Source: Nostoc flagelliforme FACHB-838
GTDB lineage: Bacteria; Cyanobacteriota; Cyanobacteriia; Cyanobacteriales; Nostocaceae
Length of the DNA stretch: 64,000 nt
Direction of reading: 5' to 3'
Assembly (NCBI RefSeq): GCF_014698065.1
Contig: NZ_JACJSI010000002.1
Span: 62,001-126,000, forward strand
The notes under the pieces: model-generated
Databases searched by the model: none
What the model saw: only the letters and a program-made list of their open reading frames with translations
Told to the model about the DNA's origin: nothing
Made by a program: the position numbers and the translations under genes
Shown: positions 45,076 to 54,507 of the stretch, one piece after another
Numbering within the stretch: position 1 is the stretch's first letter
Layout of the letters: each line of letters opens with the position of its first letter

Positions 45076-45105
45076 ATTAACCCTTAGATAACTCAACCTT
45101 TACTT
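45076..45105 (+). promoter_or_regulatory. Possible Pho box upstream of phoD-like gene
   Basis: ATTAACCC, GATAACTC and CTTTACTT repeat with 11-bp spacing, resembling the cyanobacterial SphR/PhoB box (8-bp units of form YTTAAYYW separated by 3 bp). The match to consensus is partial. It lies 69 bp before the ATG of a PhoD-like phosphatase, which such a box would suit. Confidence 0.3.
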
Positions 45106-45173
45106 ATTGTCATTACAGGGTATGGTAAAAATTTATCCTGTAATACTTTAGTTGAAGCTTGCTATTATTTAGT

Positions 45174-46775
45174 ATGGAATCTGATAACCCATCGAAGCTA
45201 AACCGTCGCCAGTTTTTGCTACGTTCAACTATCACAGCAGGTGGAATTATTTCCACAAATTTTATATCCAAATCACAAGTTTTTGCCCAAGCACCTGCAA
45301 TTATCACTTCTGAAAAAATGCGTCCTGCTATACCTTATGGTGTAGCTAGTGGAGATATATCTAACGATAGCATTGTCATTTGGAGTAAGAGCGATCGCCC
45401 GGCAAAAATGATCGTAGAATATTCTACCAGTGAATCTTTTCGTAATGTGCAGCGAGTTGTGGGACCTAATGCTTTAAAAAATAGCGACTTTACAGCACGG
45501 CTTTATTTGGAGAATCTACCACCAGACCAAAAATTATTTTATCGGGTGATTTTTCAAGATTTAGATTATCAAGGCACTTACAGCGCCGCTTCTCATGGTA
45601 GTTTCCGAACTCCCCCCAAATCTGGACGAGATATATTCTTTGTTTGGGGTGGCGATACCGCCGGTCAAGGATGGGGTATTAATCCTGATTTTGGTGGAAT
45701 GAAAATTTACGAAACTATGCGCCAACTTAATCCCGATTTCTTTATTCATTCTGGCGATAATATTTATGCTGATGGCCCCATTCAACCAGAAGTCAGCCTA
45801 GACGACGGCACTATTTGGAAAAACATTACCACACCAGAAAAATCAAAAGTAGCAGAAACTCTCACAGAATTTCGTGGCAACTACATATACAATTTGCTGG
45901 ATGAAAACATCAAGCGTTTCAACGCTGAAGTTCCCATTTTGGCACAGTGGGACGACCATGAAACCACTAATAATTGGTATCCTGGTGAATTTCTTTTAAG
46001 CGATGATCGTTATACAGTCAAAGATGTTAACTTGCTAGCCGAAAGAGCAAGACAAGCATTTTTAGAATATTTACCTATTGGATATCCAAACAATAATCCA
46101 GACAAAGCGAAAATTTATCGCACCTTTAAGCATGGGCCATTATTAGACATTTTCATGCTTGATGAGCGCACCTACCGGGGGCCAAATACCCCCAATAATC
46201 AACCAGTACCAAGTAAAGAAACAGATTTTTTGAGTAGAAAACAATTGCAATGGTTGAAAAGACAATTGTTGTCATCAAAAGCAACATGGAAAGTGATTGC
46301 TAGTGATATGCCTTTGGGGTTGATAGTTCGAGACGGTAGCACCGATTTTGAAGCTTGGGCGAATGGAGATGGCCCGGCTTTAGGAAGAGAACTAGAACTT
46401 GCCGATTTATTACGATTTATCAAAAACAAAAATATCCAAAATGTTGTTTGGTTAACGGCTGATGTGCATTATGCAGCAGCCCATTATTACGACCCCGCCA
46501 AAGCGCAGTTTACCGACTTCAAGCCTTTTTGGGAGTTTGTCGCCGGGCCTCTTAACTCAGGTACATTTGGGCCAAATCAATTAGAAAATACCTTTGGGCC
46601 ACAATTAGTATTTCAAAGCCTTCCCCCAGGTACAAAAGCAAATCGACCCCCAAGTGAAGGTTTGCAATTCTTTGGAGGAGTTAAAATTAATGCTCATACA
46701 AAGGTGATGAGTGTAACATTGCGTAACTTGGCAGGCGAAATTATCTACAGTTTAGATTTACCGCCAGAAGCATAA
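45174..46775 (+). CDS. phoD: PhoD-like alkaline phosphatase, Tat-exported
   Basis: Calcium/iron-dependent phosphatase or phosphodiesterase of the PhoD superfamily; 533 residues. Twin-arginine signal NRRQFLLRSTITAGG at residues 10-24. Metal-ligand motifs: WGGDTAGQ, FIHSGDNIYADG, AQWDDHETTNNW, VIASDMPLG and VWLTADVHYAAAHYY. The N-terminal strand-rich domain starts GVASGDISNDSIVIWSK. ATG 45174 is chosen because the Tat motif then lies near the N-terminus; a TTG at 45159 is possible. Probably liberates phosphate in the periplasm. Confidence 0.9.
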   Translation: MESDNPSKLNRRQFLLRSTITAGGIISTNFISKSQVFAQAPAIITSEKMRPAIPYGVASGDISNDSIVIWSKSDRPAKMIVEYSTSESFRNVQRVVGPNALKNSDFTARLYLENLPPDQKLFYRVIFQDLDYQGTYSAASHGSFRTPPKSGRDIFFVWGGDTAGQGWGINPDFGGMKIYETMRQLNPDFFIHSGDNIYADGPIQPEVSLDDGTIWKNITTPEKSKVAETLTEFRGNYIYNLLDENIKRFNAEVPILAQWDDHETTNNWYPGEFLLSDDRYTVKDVNLLAERARQAFLEYLPIGYPNNNPDKAKIYRTFKHGPLLDIFMLDERTYRGPNTPNNQPVPSKETDFLSRKQLQWLKRQLLSSKATWKVIASDMPLGLIVRDGSTDFEAWANGDGPALGRELELADLLRFIKNKNIQNVVWLTADVHYAAAHYYDPAKAQFTDFKPFWEFVAGPLNSGTFGPNQLENTFGPQLVFQSLPPGTKANRPPSEGLQFFGGVKINAHTKVMSVTLRNLAGEIIYSLDLPPEA

Positions 46776-46844
46776 ATCTAGACAGTAAAAATAGGGGCGC
46801 ACAGCTGTACGCCCCTACTACTGGAAGTGCCTAATAACTTTTTG

Positions 46845-47870
46845 CTAATACCGAATTCGCGGATCTACATAAGCATTTAAAATATCAATCAAAATGCTGG
46901 CACTGACAACGATCGCACCAAAAAATACTAGCACTCCTTGGACTGTGGGATAATCGCGATCAGCGATCGCTTGATACAGTCGATTCGCTAACCCAGGCCA
47001 AGAAAATGTCACCTCTGTCAAAATCGCCCCACCCAACAGAGACGCAAAAGTTAATCCCAACACTGTAATTACTGGAATTAGGGCATTTTTTAAAGCATGG
47101 GAGGCTAAAATCTTATTTTCACCAACACCTCTAGCTCTCGCGGCTTCTACATAATCTGCTTGCAGGGTTTGCTTTAAATTCACTCGCACAATTCGCTCAA
47201 AAATCCCACTAAGCAAGATTCCCAAAGTGAGACTTGGTAGGGCAAGATGGTGCAAAGATGTGAAAAACTGGGTGAAGTTTCCACCGAGTAGGCTATCAAT
47301 TGTATACAATCCAGTTACAAGAGTAGGAGCCGGCAGATTGGGCGGAAAGCGGTTGGAATTAGGAAACCAACCCAGTTGCACTGAGAAAATCAACTGCAAA
47401 AGCATTCCCGCCCAAAACATAGGAAGTGCGTAGGTGATGATCCCAAATAAGCGCCCACCGACATCAAAATATGTCCCAGGGCGGGAAGCCGAAAGAGTCC
47501 CAACGGCGATGCCGACGATGAGAGCAACGGCCATGCTACATACTGCTAACTCCACCGTTGCCGGGAAATATTGCCCAATTATGTCCCAAACATTCTGTCC
47601 GCGACTCATTAAAGAGGTTCCCAAGTCAAAACGCAGTATGCTTCCCAAATAATTGAGGTACTGTAGCCACAGGGGAAGGTTTAGACCAAGTTGTTTTCGC
47701 AATTCTTCTTTAGCAGCTTCTGGCGCACGTCCACCGAGAATTGCATCTGCCGGATCTCCTGGTGTTGCTCTTAGTAAGAGAAATACAATGGTGATGATAG
47801 TTAATAGCTGAAGTGGCGCAAGAAGCAACCGAGAAACAATGTAATATTGTAAAGCTTTAGAACGAGACAT
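46845..47870 (-). CDS. Oligopeptide/nickel-type ABC permease (DppB family)
   Basis: 341 residues, six helices; conserved DppB features: RATPGDPADAILGG, SILRFDLGTSLMSRG (residues about 74-88) and the coupling EAARARGVGENKI (about 242-254). It belongs with the substrate-binding protein encoded upstream (266-bp gap), same strand. No DppC partner or ATPases (DppD/F) are in the window, so the transporter is incomplete here and must use subunits elsewhere. Substrate could be peptides, nickel or glutathione; undetermined. Confidence 0.88.
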   Translation of the reverse strand: MSRSKALQYYIVSRLLLAPLQLLTIITIVFLLLRATPGDPADAILGGRAPEAAKEELRKQLGLNLPLWLQYLNYLGSILRFDLGTSLMSRGQNVWDIIGQYFPATVELAVCSMAVALIVGIAVGTLSASRPGTYFDVGGRLFGIITYALPMFWAGMLLQLIFSVQLGWFPNSNRFPPNLPAPTLVTGLYTIDSLLGGNFTQFFTSLHHLALPSLTLGILLSGIFERIVRVNLKQTLQADYVEAARARGVGENKILASHALKNALIPVITVLGLTFASLLGGAILTEVTFSWPGLANRLYQAIADRDYPTVQGVLVFFGAIVVSASILIDILNAYVDPRIRY

Positions 47871-48136
47871 AAGTAATTAAAAATTAAAAATTAAAAATGC
47901 AGTTTTTGAAAGCATCTTGTCTAGTAACTGGATACGAAACATATTTACTTAAAACCCAAAAGTAAAAAGTAAAAATCTAGACTATACCCCTTTCCAGGTG
48001 ACTATTAAAATCTCTTTATTCTCTCTGTGTTCTCTGTGTCTCTGCGGTTCAAAAGTAATTAAATTAACCTTATTAGGCGCAGAGAACACAAAAGTAAGAG
48101 GTTAAAGAGTAATTTATTGTCCCCTTGACTTTTTAA

Positions 48137-49789
48137 CTACTTTTTAAGTGTCTGGTAAACCAGAATTTGGGTAGGGTTAAGTTGTACACTGCCAACACCA
48201 TTTCGGGCAAACACATAATCTTTGCTTTGCCATAAGGGAACGTAAGGAACATCAGTAGTTACTTGCGTTTGAATTTCTGCAAAAATTTTCTGACGCGCTT
48301 CGGGGTTTAGTTCTTTGCGTTGCTGATCAATCAGTTTATTCATGGCTTCGCTATAGTAAAACGAACCCTGAGTTTGACTGGCTCCATCTTCGCATCCTTT
48401 AGCAACTGAACCTTTATCACAAGTTAAAAACGGCTGGACATAATTATCTGGGTCTAAAAAATCTGGATACCAATCAAGTAAAGCTCCTGGATATAAACCT
48501 TTGGAAATATCTTTAAAAAAGGCTGGCCCTTCCGCTTGGGTGACTTCAAATTGTAGTATTCCATCCATTTTGACATCCACAAGGGATTTGAGCGTCTGTG
48601 CTGCCAAACTACGAGTAGGTGAACTAGAAGGATACCAAATTTGTACTTTTGCCGGATTCTCTTTAGAAAAACCAGCAGTAGCTAACAATTTTTTAGCTTG
48701 ATCAAAGTTAGCATCACCATATTTTTCTTTAAATAATGGCACAGAAACTTTAAACGTCGTTGGAATCATGCTATAAAGCGGATCTGCTTGACCAAGTAAC
48801 GCCCGCTCATTTAACAGGGGACGGTCAATTATTGAGGCGATCGCTTGTCTGACCTCTAATCTATCTAAAGGCTTTTGATTCCGGTTTAATACCAGATAAC
48901 TTACTACGCTACCTTCAGCAGCGATCGCTTGCCAATCACCTTTTTTACCACCTTCTTCCAAGCTCCGATTTTGATCTGGCTGTAGCGATAAATAAGCTAC
49001 ATCAATTGCGCCTGTACGGAAAGCATTAAACAAATTAACCGGACTAGTTTGAATTTGGAGGTTAACACCCTTATTAGCGGGTTTTTCTCCCCAGTATTTA
49101 TCAAACACATCAAATCGGATGGAATCAGTACCATATTGTCCTAATTTGTAAGGGCCAGTCCCCACAAAAGTATTCGGCTTAAATTTACCAGCACCGAGTT
49201 CGTAAGCTTTTGGTGAAACTGCACACACCCCAGGAAATGCCAGCAGTGAGGGAAACGCTGCAAAGGGTTTTTTCAGCTTGATGGTTAACTCATACTCGCC
49301 TGTAGGTTTTACAGAATCTACTACATCAGCCAGTAAGAATGAGGGTTTTCCTTTATTTTGAATAAAGCGGTTGATGGTAAATGCCATTGCTTGGGAATTG
49401 AAGGGAGTCCCATCGTGAAAAACTACTCCCTGACGTAAGGGGATGGTATAAGTTAAGCCATCTTGACTGACTTTGGGTAATGCCGTCGCTAGCTGGGGCT
49501 TAATTTCGGTGCTTCCTGATTCGTAGTTGTAGAGGCGATCGCTCATATTAAACACCAAACCCAAGGATGCTAACTCATAAGCATCAGCCGGATCAAGGGT
49601 TCTGGGCTTTGCTGTCGTACCGATAGTAATACGACCATCACCTGTAGGGCTATTTACAGAACCGGATGGCGGCGTAGTTGACTGCGGACGAGGAGCGCAA
49701 CTAACAACTAAAAATAAACATAGACAGAACAAAGATAGGAATTGTCTAATCCGACCCCACCGTTTCACGGACAAGGAAAACCAGGTCAT
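48137..49789 (-). CDS. Peptide ABC transporter substrate-binding lipoprotein (SBP_bac_5)
   Basis: About 550 residues from ATG 49789 (MTWFSLSVKRWGRIRQF). Lipoprotein signal with hydrophobic FLSLFCLCLFLVVSC and Cys at the cleavage point. Family blocks: TIGTTAKPRTLDPADAYE, LTYTIPLRQGVVFHDGTPFN and GTGPYKLGQY. Binds peptides or similar solutes in the periplasm and hands them to the DppB-type permease just downstream. Two-gene operon, then nothing. The frame starting at 49825 is longer but has no reason to be used. Confidence 0.88.
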   Translation of the reverse strand: MTWFSLSVKRWGRIRQFLSLFCLCLFLVVSCAPRPQSTTPPSGSVNSPTGDGRITIGTTAKPRTLDPADAYELASLGLVFNMSDRLYNYESGSTEIKPQLATALPKVSQDGLTYTIPLRQGVVFHDGTPFNSQAMAFTINRFIQNKGKPSFLLADVVDSVKPTGEYELTIKLKKPFAAFPSLLAFPGVCAVSPKAYELGAGKFKPNTFVGTGPYKLGQYGTDSIRFDVFDKYWGEKPANKGVNLQIQTSPVNLFNAFRTGAIDVAYLSLQPDQNRSLEEGGKKGDWQAIAAEGSVVSYLVLNRNQKPLDRLEVRQAIASIIDRPLLNERALLGQADPLYSMIPTTFKVSVPLFKEKYGDANFDQAKKLLATAGFSKENPAKVQIWYPSSSPTRSLAAQTLKSLVDVKMDGILQFEVTQAEGPAFFKDISKGLYPGALLDWYPDFLDPDNYVQPFLTCDKGSVAKGCEDGASQTQGSFYYSEAMNKLIDQQRKELNPEARQKIFAEIQTQVTTDVPYVPLWQSKDYVFARNGVGSVQLNPTQILVYQTLKK

Positions 49790-50367
49790 GGCAATAATAT
49801 TATTTTTGATGTCAGAGGTCAGCAATTTTACTACATTTGTGACACTTATGCTGAATCTTCATAATTATGCTGGTTCTCAGTTCTCCTGAGAAAGTATATA
49901 TGTATAAAAAACAAAGTTTGTCCAGATAAATAAAAGAAAATTTATCCTACATTTAATTTAGACATCTGGTGAAAAAGAAATTTCGCATCTCTCCAAGAAA
50001 ACTCTTGCACAAATGGGACAAACGCAAAAACCCTCCCAAACTCTCATTCCTCCGTCTCCTCTGCGTCCTCTGTGGTTCGTTTTCCATTACCTATTGTTTA
50101 GTACTGAAAAATTTTATTTAATTAAGATTTTCAACATGGACTAAATTTGTCGTAAATTCATAGTTAATAGGTCTTAGCTTTGGCCTTAGCCCAAGTAATA
50201 TACATTAAGACTTTGCCTATTGCTGCTTGGGTACAGATATCGATGAGAGCGATTTATCGTAAAACTTGGCTGGATTGTCAAAAAGAAGAGCATTTATACA
50301 TCAGCGACTAAAGCGATCGCGATATCGTTAACAGCAGATTGAAAGTCTAACTAGTGAGACTAAGACC
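49790..50367. other. Intergenic region, dispersed repeats
   Basis: About 580 bp. Contains a CTCTGCG/CTCTGTGG repeat at 50051-50080 of the family seen at 37816, and AT-rich DNA on both sides. No gene seen. Confidence 0.45.
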
Positions 50368-50694
50368 GTGAAGTATTTCTTTCTATCTGAGGGATGGGCA
50401 GTTGCGAGAGTCTGGGCATCTGATGGACTCTGGCAAATAACTGCATGGCGACGCCAACCAGATATTCAGCGAATGAATATTTGTTTAGTCGAACAAAACG
50501 AATTGCTATGGCTTTATCGAGTTGAAGAAGCCGTTTTAACCGTGGAAGTAAAGCCAACAACACCAGTAATTGCCAGTCAGACCATCGGTCAAGTAGTACT
50601 CAAGCGTCTAATGAGCGCTGAACAGGTAATCGAACGCCTGGGTACGGCTGAGACAAAGTGTCAACTGCAAAATATCCAGTTGGTAGTTCAGTAG
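50368..50694 (+). CDS. Conserved cyanobacterial protein, unknown
   Basis: 108 residues beginning MKYFFLSEGWAVARVWASDG. Alternating strands with Trp (LWQITAWRRQPDIQRM, LWLYRVEEAVLTVEV) and a final helix-strand region (SAEQVIERLGTAETKCQL). GTG 50368 is the only usable start. Probably a small soluble protein; no family I can name. It is in a stand-alone position before psbB. Confidence 0.6.
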   Translation: MKYFFLSEGWAVARVWASDGLWQITAWRRQPDIQRMNICLVEQNELLWLYRVEEAVLTVEVKPTTPVIASQTIGQVVLKRLMSAEQVIERLGTAETKCQLQNIQLVVQ

Positions 50695-51180
50695 ATAGTA
50701 GGAGGGAGTAGGAGTAGGCTAAGTAACATAACAATATAATTATTTATAATTATTATTTTCCTCTCCGCTTCCTCCTCCTCCCCAATCCTTAGTACCCAAT
50801 CCTCAGTCCCCAGTACCCTCGTAAAGAAAAGATAAGCAAATTTAATCTGTGAAGGGGATTGGTAGCAAAAAAACTTAGATATGCTACGCGATCGCATCAA
50901 TTTACACGCTTGCAAACAATTCCATCAATAGTTACACTTTTTAAAACATTCTCATTTTTGCTTGGCGATGGCTACCCTACAAGGTAAACCTCCCGAAGCG
51001 AGTAAGCATTGACAAAGCACCAACGCTGTCTGAATTTATCTAAGACTAAGCTGTGGTACAACTTTGGCTTTGGCAATAACAAAAAACAAGAGAGAGTTTT
51101 CTGAGCGGCGGTTTTCGTCTCTCAGGATCTCAGTAAGAAAATTGCTTTGTAAACTAACTCATCGAGGAGGAGCGTAGTCG
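50695..51180. promoter_or_regulatory. Upstream region of psbB
   Basis: Contains TTGACA at 51009-51014 as a candidate -35 element; no good -10 at 17 bp was seen (TTTATC-like text nearby). A strong ribosome-binding site (GAGGAGGAG, about 51163-51171) precedes the ATG. The first 150 bp have repeats of C/T type. Confidence 0.4.
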
Positions 51181-52710
51181 ATGGGACTACCCTGGTACCG
51201 AGTACATACAGTCGTTCTGAATGATCCAGGGCGGCTGATTTCTGTACACCTGATGCACACAGCCTTAGTAGCAGGCTGGGCTGGTTCGATGGCACTCTAC
51301 GAACTAGCTGTTTTTGACCCTAGCGATCCAGTTCTCAACCCGATGTGGCGTCAAGGAATGTTCGTCCTGCCGTTCATGTCACGTTTGGGCGTTACCCAAT
51401 CTTGGGGCGGTTGGAACGTTACTGGTGGCCCAGCAACTGATCCTGGATTTTGGTCATTTGAAGGTGTTGCTGCCGCTCACATTGTTCTTTCCGGTTTGCT
51501 GTTCTTAGCTGCCGTATGGCACTGGGTTTACTGGGATTTGGAACTTTTTAGAGATCCCCGCACTGGTGAACCTGCCTTAGACTTGCCAAAAATGTTTGGC
51601 ATTCACCTGTTCTTATCAGGTCTACTTTGTTTTGGATTTGGTGCTTTTCACCTCACCGGGCTATTTGGGCCGGGGGTATGGGTTTCTGACCCTTATGGAA
51701 TCACCGGTACCGTCCAGGCAGTAGCACCAGAATGGGGCCCAGATGGTTTTAACCCATATAACCCTGGTGGCATTGCGGCTCACCACATAGCCGCTGGTGT
51801 TGTTGGTATTATTGCAGGCTTATTCCACCTGACAGTTAGACCCCCCGAACGGCTCTATAAAGCCCTGCGGATGGGGAACATTGAAACAGTACTCTCTAGC
51901 AGTATTGCAGCAGTCTTCTTTGCTGCTTTCGTCGTTGCTGGTACTATGTGGTACGGTAACGCCGCCACTCCCATCGAATTGTTTGGCCCTACCCGTTACC
52001 AATGGGATCAAGGCTACTTCAGTCAAGAAATTCAGCGCCGCGTCCAAACAAGCGTTGCTGAAGGTGCAACCCTTGAGCAAGCTTGGTCGCAAATTCCCGA
52101 AAAACTGGCATTCTATGATTACGTCGGCAATAGCCCCGCTAAAGGCGGTCTATTCCGTACAGGGCCAATGGTGAAAGGTGATGGTATTGCCCAGTCTTGG
52201 CAAGGTCACGCCGTATTCAAAGATTCTGAAGGACGGGAATTGACCGTGCGTCGTCTCCCCAACTTCTTTGAAACCTTCCCAGTGATCTTGACCGATGCAG
52301 ATGGAATTGTCCGCGCTGACATTCCTTTCCGTCGGGCAGAATCTAAGTATAGCTTCGAGCAATCTGGTGTCACCGTTAGTTTCTACGGTGGTGATCTCAA
52401 TGGTAAGACCTTTACAGAACCAGCTGATGTGAAGAAGTATGCCCGTAAAGCTCAAGGCGGTGAAATCTTTGAATTTGACCGAGAAACCTTGAACTCTGAT
52501 GGTGTATTCCGCACCAGTCCTAGAGGTTGGTTTACCTTTGGACACGCCGTATTTGCTCTGCTGTTCTTCTTTGGTCATCTCTGGCATGGTTCTCGGACAA
52601 TTTACCGAGACGTATTTGCTGGTGTTGATGCGGATCTAGAAGAACAAGTTGAGTGGGGTCTATTCCAAAAAGTGGGTGACAAGTCAACCCGCCGGAAGGA
52701 AGCCCTTTAA
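51181..52710 (+). CDS. psbB: Photosystem II CP47 reaction-centre protein
   Basis: Inner antenna chlorophyll protein of photosystem II in the thylakoid membrane; 509 residues, the usual length. [18 protein letters not shown] is the conserved N-terminus. Six membrane helices carry His-rich chlorophyll sites (for example [68 protein letters not shown], and [18 protein letters not shown]). The large lumenal loop E lies at about residues 257-450. Start ATG at 51181; psbT follows 102 bp downstream. Confidence 0.98.
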   Translation: MGLPWYRVHTVVLNDPGRLISVHLMHTALVAGWAGSMALYELAVFDPSDPVLNPMWRQGMFVLPFMSRLGVTQSWGGWNVTGGPATDPGFWSFEGVAAAHIVLSGLLFLAAVWHWVYWDLELFRDPRTGEPALDLPKMFGIHLFLSGLLCFGFGAFHLTGLFGPGVWVSDPYGITGTVQAVAPEWGPDGFNPYNPGGIAAHHIAAGVVGIIAGLFHLTVRPPERLYKALRMGNIETVLSSSIAAVFFAAFVVAGTMWYGNAATPIELFGPTRYQWDQGYFSQEIQRRVQTSVAEGATLEQAWSQIPEKLAFYDYVGNSPAKGGLFRTGPMVKGDGIAQSWQGHAVFKDSEGRELTVRRLPNFFETFPVILTDADGIVRADIPFRRAESKYSFEQSGVTVSFYGGDLNGKTFTEPADVKKYARKAQGGEIFEFDRETLNSDGVFRTSPRGWFTFGHAVFALLFFFGHLWHGSRTIYRDVFAGVDADLEEQVEWGLFQKVGDKSTRRKEAL

Positions 52711-52812
52711 AGGAAAAGGAACTGGGGACTGGGGATGGGAAAAACTTTTTCCAATCCCTAATAACCAGTACCTAATCCCTCATTACTAGCTGGATAAAGA
52801 GGAAATCGTAAT

Positions 52813-52920
52813 ATGGAAAGCGTTGCGTACATCTTGATTTTTACTCTGTGTATAGGTACTCTCTTTTTTGCGATCGCATTTCGTGAACCCCCTCGTTTTG
52901 AGAAACCAAAAGATAAGTAG
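52813..52920 (+). CDS. psbT: Photosystem II protein PsbT
   Basis: 35 residues: MESVAYILIFTLCIGTLFFA is a single membrane helix, followed by REPPRFEKPKDK, the charged C-terminus of cyanobacterial PsbT. PsbT sits at the dimer interface of photosystem II and helps the QA region. It is downstream of psbB on the same strand, its conserved position. Very short. Confidence 0.95.
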   Translation: MESVAYILIFTLCIGTLFFAIAFREPPRFEKPKDK

Positions 52921-52954
52921 ATCCTATTCCCAGACCCTTAAGCGGATTTAATTT

Positions 52955-52991
52955 AATATCCGTTGCCACACCCTTAGTAGCAACGGATATT
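52955..52991 (+). terminator. 12-bp hairpin after psbT
   Basis: AATATCCGTTGC (52955-52966) pairs with GCAACGGATATT (52980-52991). It is 35 bp past psbT and probably ends or stabilises the psbB-psbT transcript; the T-run is short. Confidence 0.65.
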
Positions 52992-53054
52992 ATCGTGTTT
53001 ACCCTTTGTTGGTTTTAATTACTAAGTAAACAACCAATCATCTTTAGATTGTGA

Positions 53055-53060
53055 TATAAT
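53055..53060 (+). promoter_or_regulatory. Candidate -10 box upstream of rpsA
   Basis: TATAAT is a perfect -10 hexamer, 152 bp ahead of the rpsA start. No good -35 is found at 17 bp. Position suits a promoter with a long leader. Confidence 0.35.
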
Positions 53061-53211
53061 TTCCAATCTTGGGAGTAGATATGTGTTAATACTAGCTTTT
53101 CTGCGCTAGGATGAAAAGGATATTAAGTGTAAGCTGCTATAAAAGCGCTTACATAAGGGATAACGCTTACCGCACAACCTTTACGGAGACTAGAACCAGG
53201 AACAAATCAGC

Positions 53212-54360
53212 ATGGTCAATCAGAATTTAACCGCTACAGAAATTGGATTTACTCACGAAGATTTCGCTGCTCTACTTGACAAATACGATTATCATTTTAG
53301 CCCTGGCGATGTTGTGCCAGGAACAGTTTTCAGTATAGAGCCGCGCGGCGCTCTGATTGACATTGGTGCTAAAACCGCAGCATATATTCCTATACAAGAA
53401 ATGTCTATTAACCGGGTGGATAGCCCGGAAGAAGTCTTACAGTCAAATGAAACGCGGGAATTTTTCATCCTCACCGATGAAAATGAAGATGGTCAATTAA
53501 CTCTTTCCATTCGCCGCATTGAATATATGCGGGCTTGGGAGCGCGTGCGACAACTGCAAGCAGAAGATGCTACAGTACGTTCTGGCGTATTTGCAACCAA
53601 TCGCGGCGGAGCATTAGTACGAATTGAGGGATTACGTGGCTTTATCCCAGGTTCTCATATCAGCACCCGCAAACCCAAAGAAGAATTGGTAGGCGAAGAT
53701 TTGCCATTGAAATTCCTAGAGGTGGATGAAGAACGCAACCGCTTAGTTTTATCTCACCGTCGGGCGCTAGTTGAGCGCAAGATGAACCGCCTAGAAGTCG
53801 GCGAAGTAGTGATTGGTACAGTTCGTGGTATCAAGCCCTACGGTGCTTTCATCGACATTGGTGGCGTAAGTGGTCTACTGCATATTTCTGAGATTTCTCA
53901 CGAGCATATTGATACACCTCATAGTGTGTTCAATGTCAATGATGAAGTGAAAGTTATGATCATTGACTTGGATGCAGAAAGGGGTCGGATTTCCCTATCT
54001 ACCAAGCAGCTAGAACCTGAACCCGGCGACATGATTAAAAACCGGGATTTGGTCTACGATAAGGCGGAAGAAATGGCTGCTAAATATCGTGAACAGCTAC
54101 TAGCCAAGCAGCAAGGTGCTACTGCTGCAACAGCTGCATCTCTAGAAGTTTCAGAAGAAGAGATTCCACCAGCAGTGGAACTTGACGAAGAAATTCCGCC
54201 AGCAGCGGAACTTAATGAAGAGATTTCACCAGCAGCGGAACTTGAAGAAATTCCCGCAGCTACAGAAACTGAAGAAGAAATTCCCGTAGCAGCAGAACTT
54301 GAAGAAATTCCCGCAGCTACGGAAACTGAAGAGGAAATTCCAGTAGCTGTTGAAGAATAA
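53212..54360 (+). CDS. rpsA: 30S ribosomal protein S1 with acidic repeat tail
   Basis: 382 residues, RNA-binding protein helping mRNA capture by the ribosome. Three S1 domains: about 30-100 (PGDVVPGTVFSIEPRGALID), 115-180 (VRSGVFATNRGGALVRI) and 197-266 (VGEVVIGTVRGIKPYGAFID), then KQLEPEPGDMI. After residue 300 the tail is low-complexity: Glu/Ala/Pro repeats of EEIPPAVELD type, with a 19-residue unit duplicated near the end. Cyanobacterial S1 proteins are usually shorter than six-domain E. coli S1. A terminator follows. No nrdR lies upstream. Confidence 0.94.
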   Translation: MVNQNLTATEIGFTHEDFAALLDKYDYHFSPGDVVPGTVFSIEPRGALIDIGAKTAAYIPIQEMSINRVDSPEEVLQSNETREFFILTDENEDGQLTLSIRRIEYMRAWERVRQLQAEDATVRSGVFATNRGGALVRIEGLRGFIPGSHISTRKPKEELVGEDLPLKFLEVDEERNRLVLSHRRALVERKMNRLEVGEVVIGTVRGIKPYGAFIDIGGVSGLLHISEISHEHIDTPHSVFNVNDEVKVMIIDLDAERGRISLSTKQLEPEPGDMIKNRDLVYDKAEEMAAKYREQLLAKQQGATAATAASLEVSEEEIPPAVELDEEIPPAAELNEEISPAAELEEIPAATETEEEIPVAAELEEIPAATETEEEIPVAVEE

Positions 54361-54413
54361 TAGATTTTTTATAGTTTTACTTATTTTTAAGTAAGAGTAT
54401 TAAATGATTGTAT

Positions 54414-54439
54414 AAAGAGGGTTTTCCCCTCTTTTTTTA
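54414..54439 (+). terminator. Rho-independent terminator of rpsA
   Basis: AAAGAGGG (54414-54421) pairs with CCCTCTTT (54427-54434); a T-run follows directly. 53 bp past the stop codon. Confidence 0.8.
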
Positions 54440-54507
54440 TGTGCAGAATCGTTAAAAGTGGAGAGTTAGGATTTAAGAGTTAGGAATAATAAGTGGGGTG
54501 AAATATT

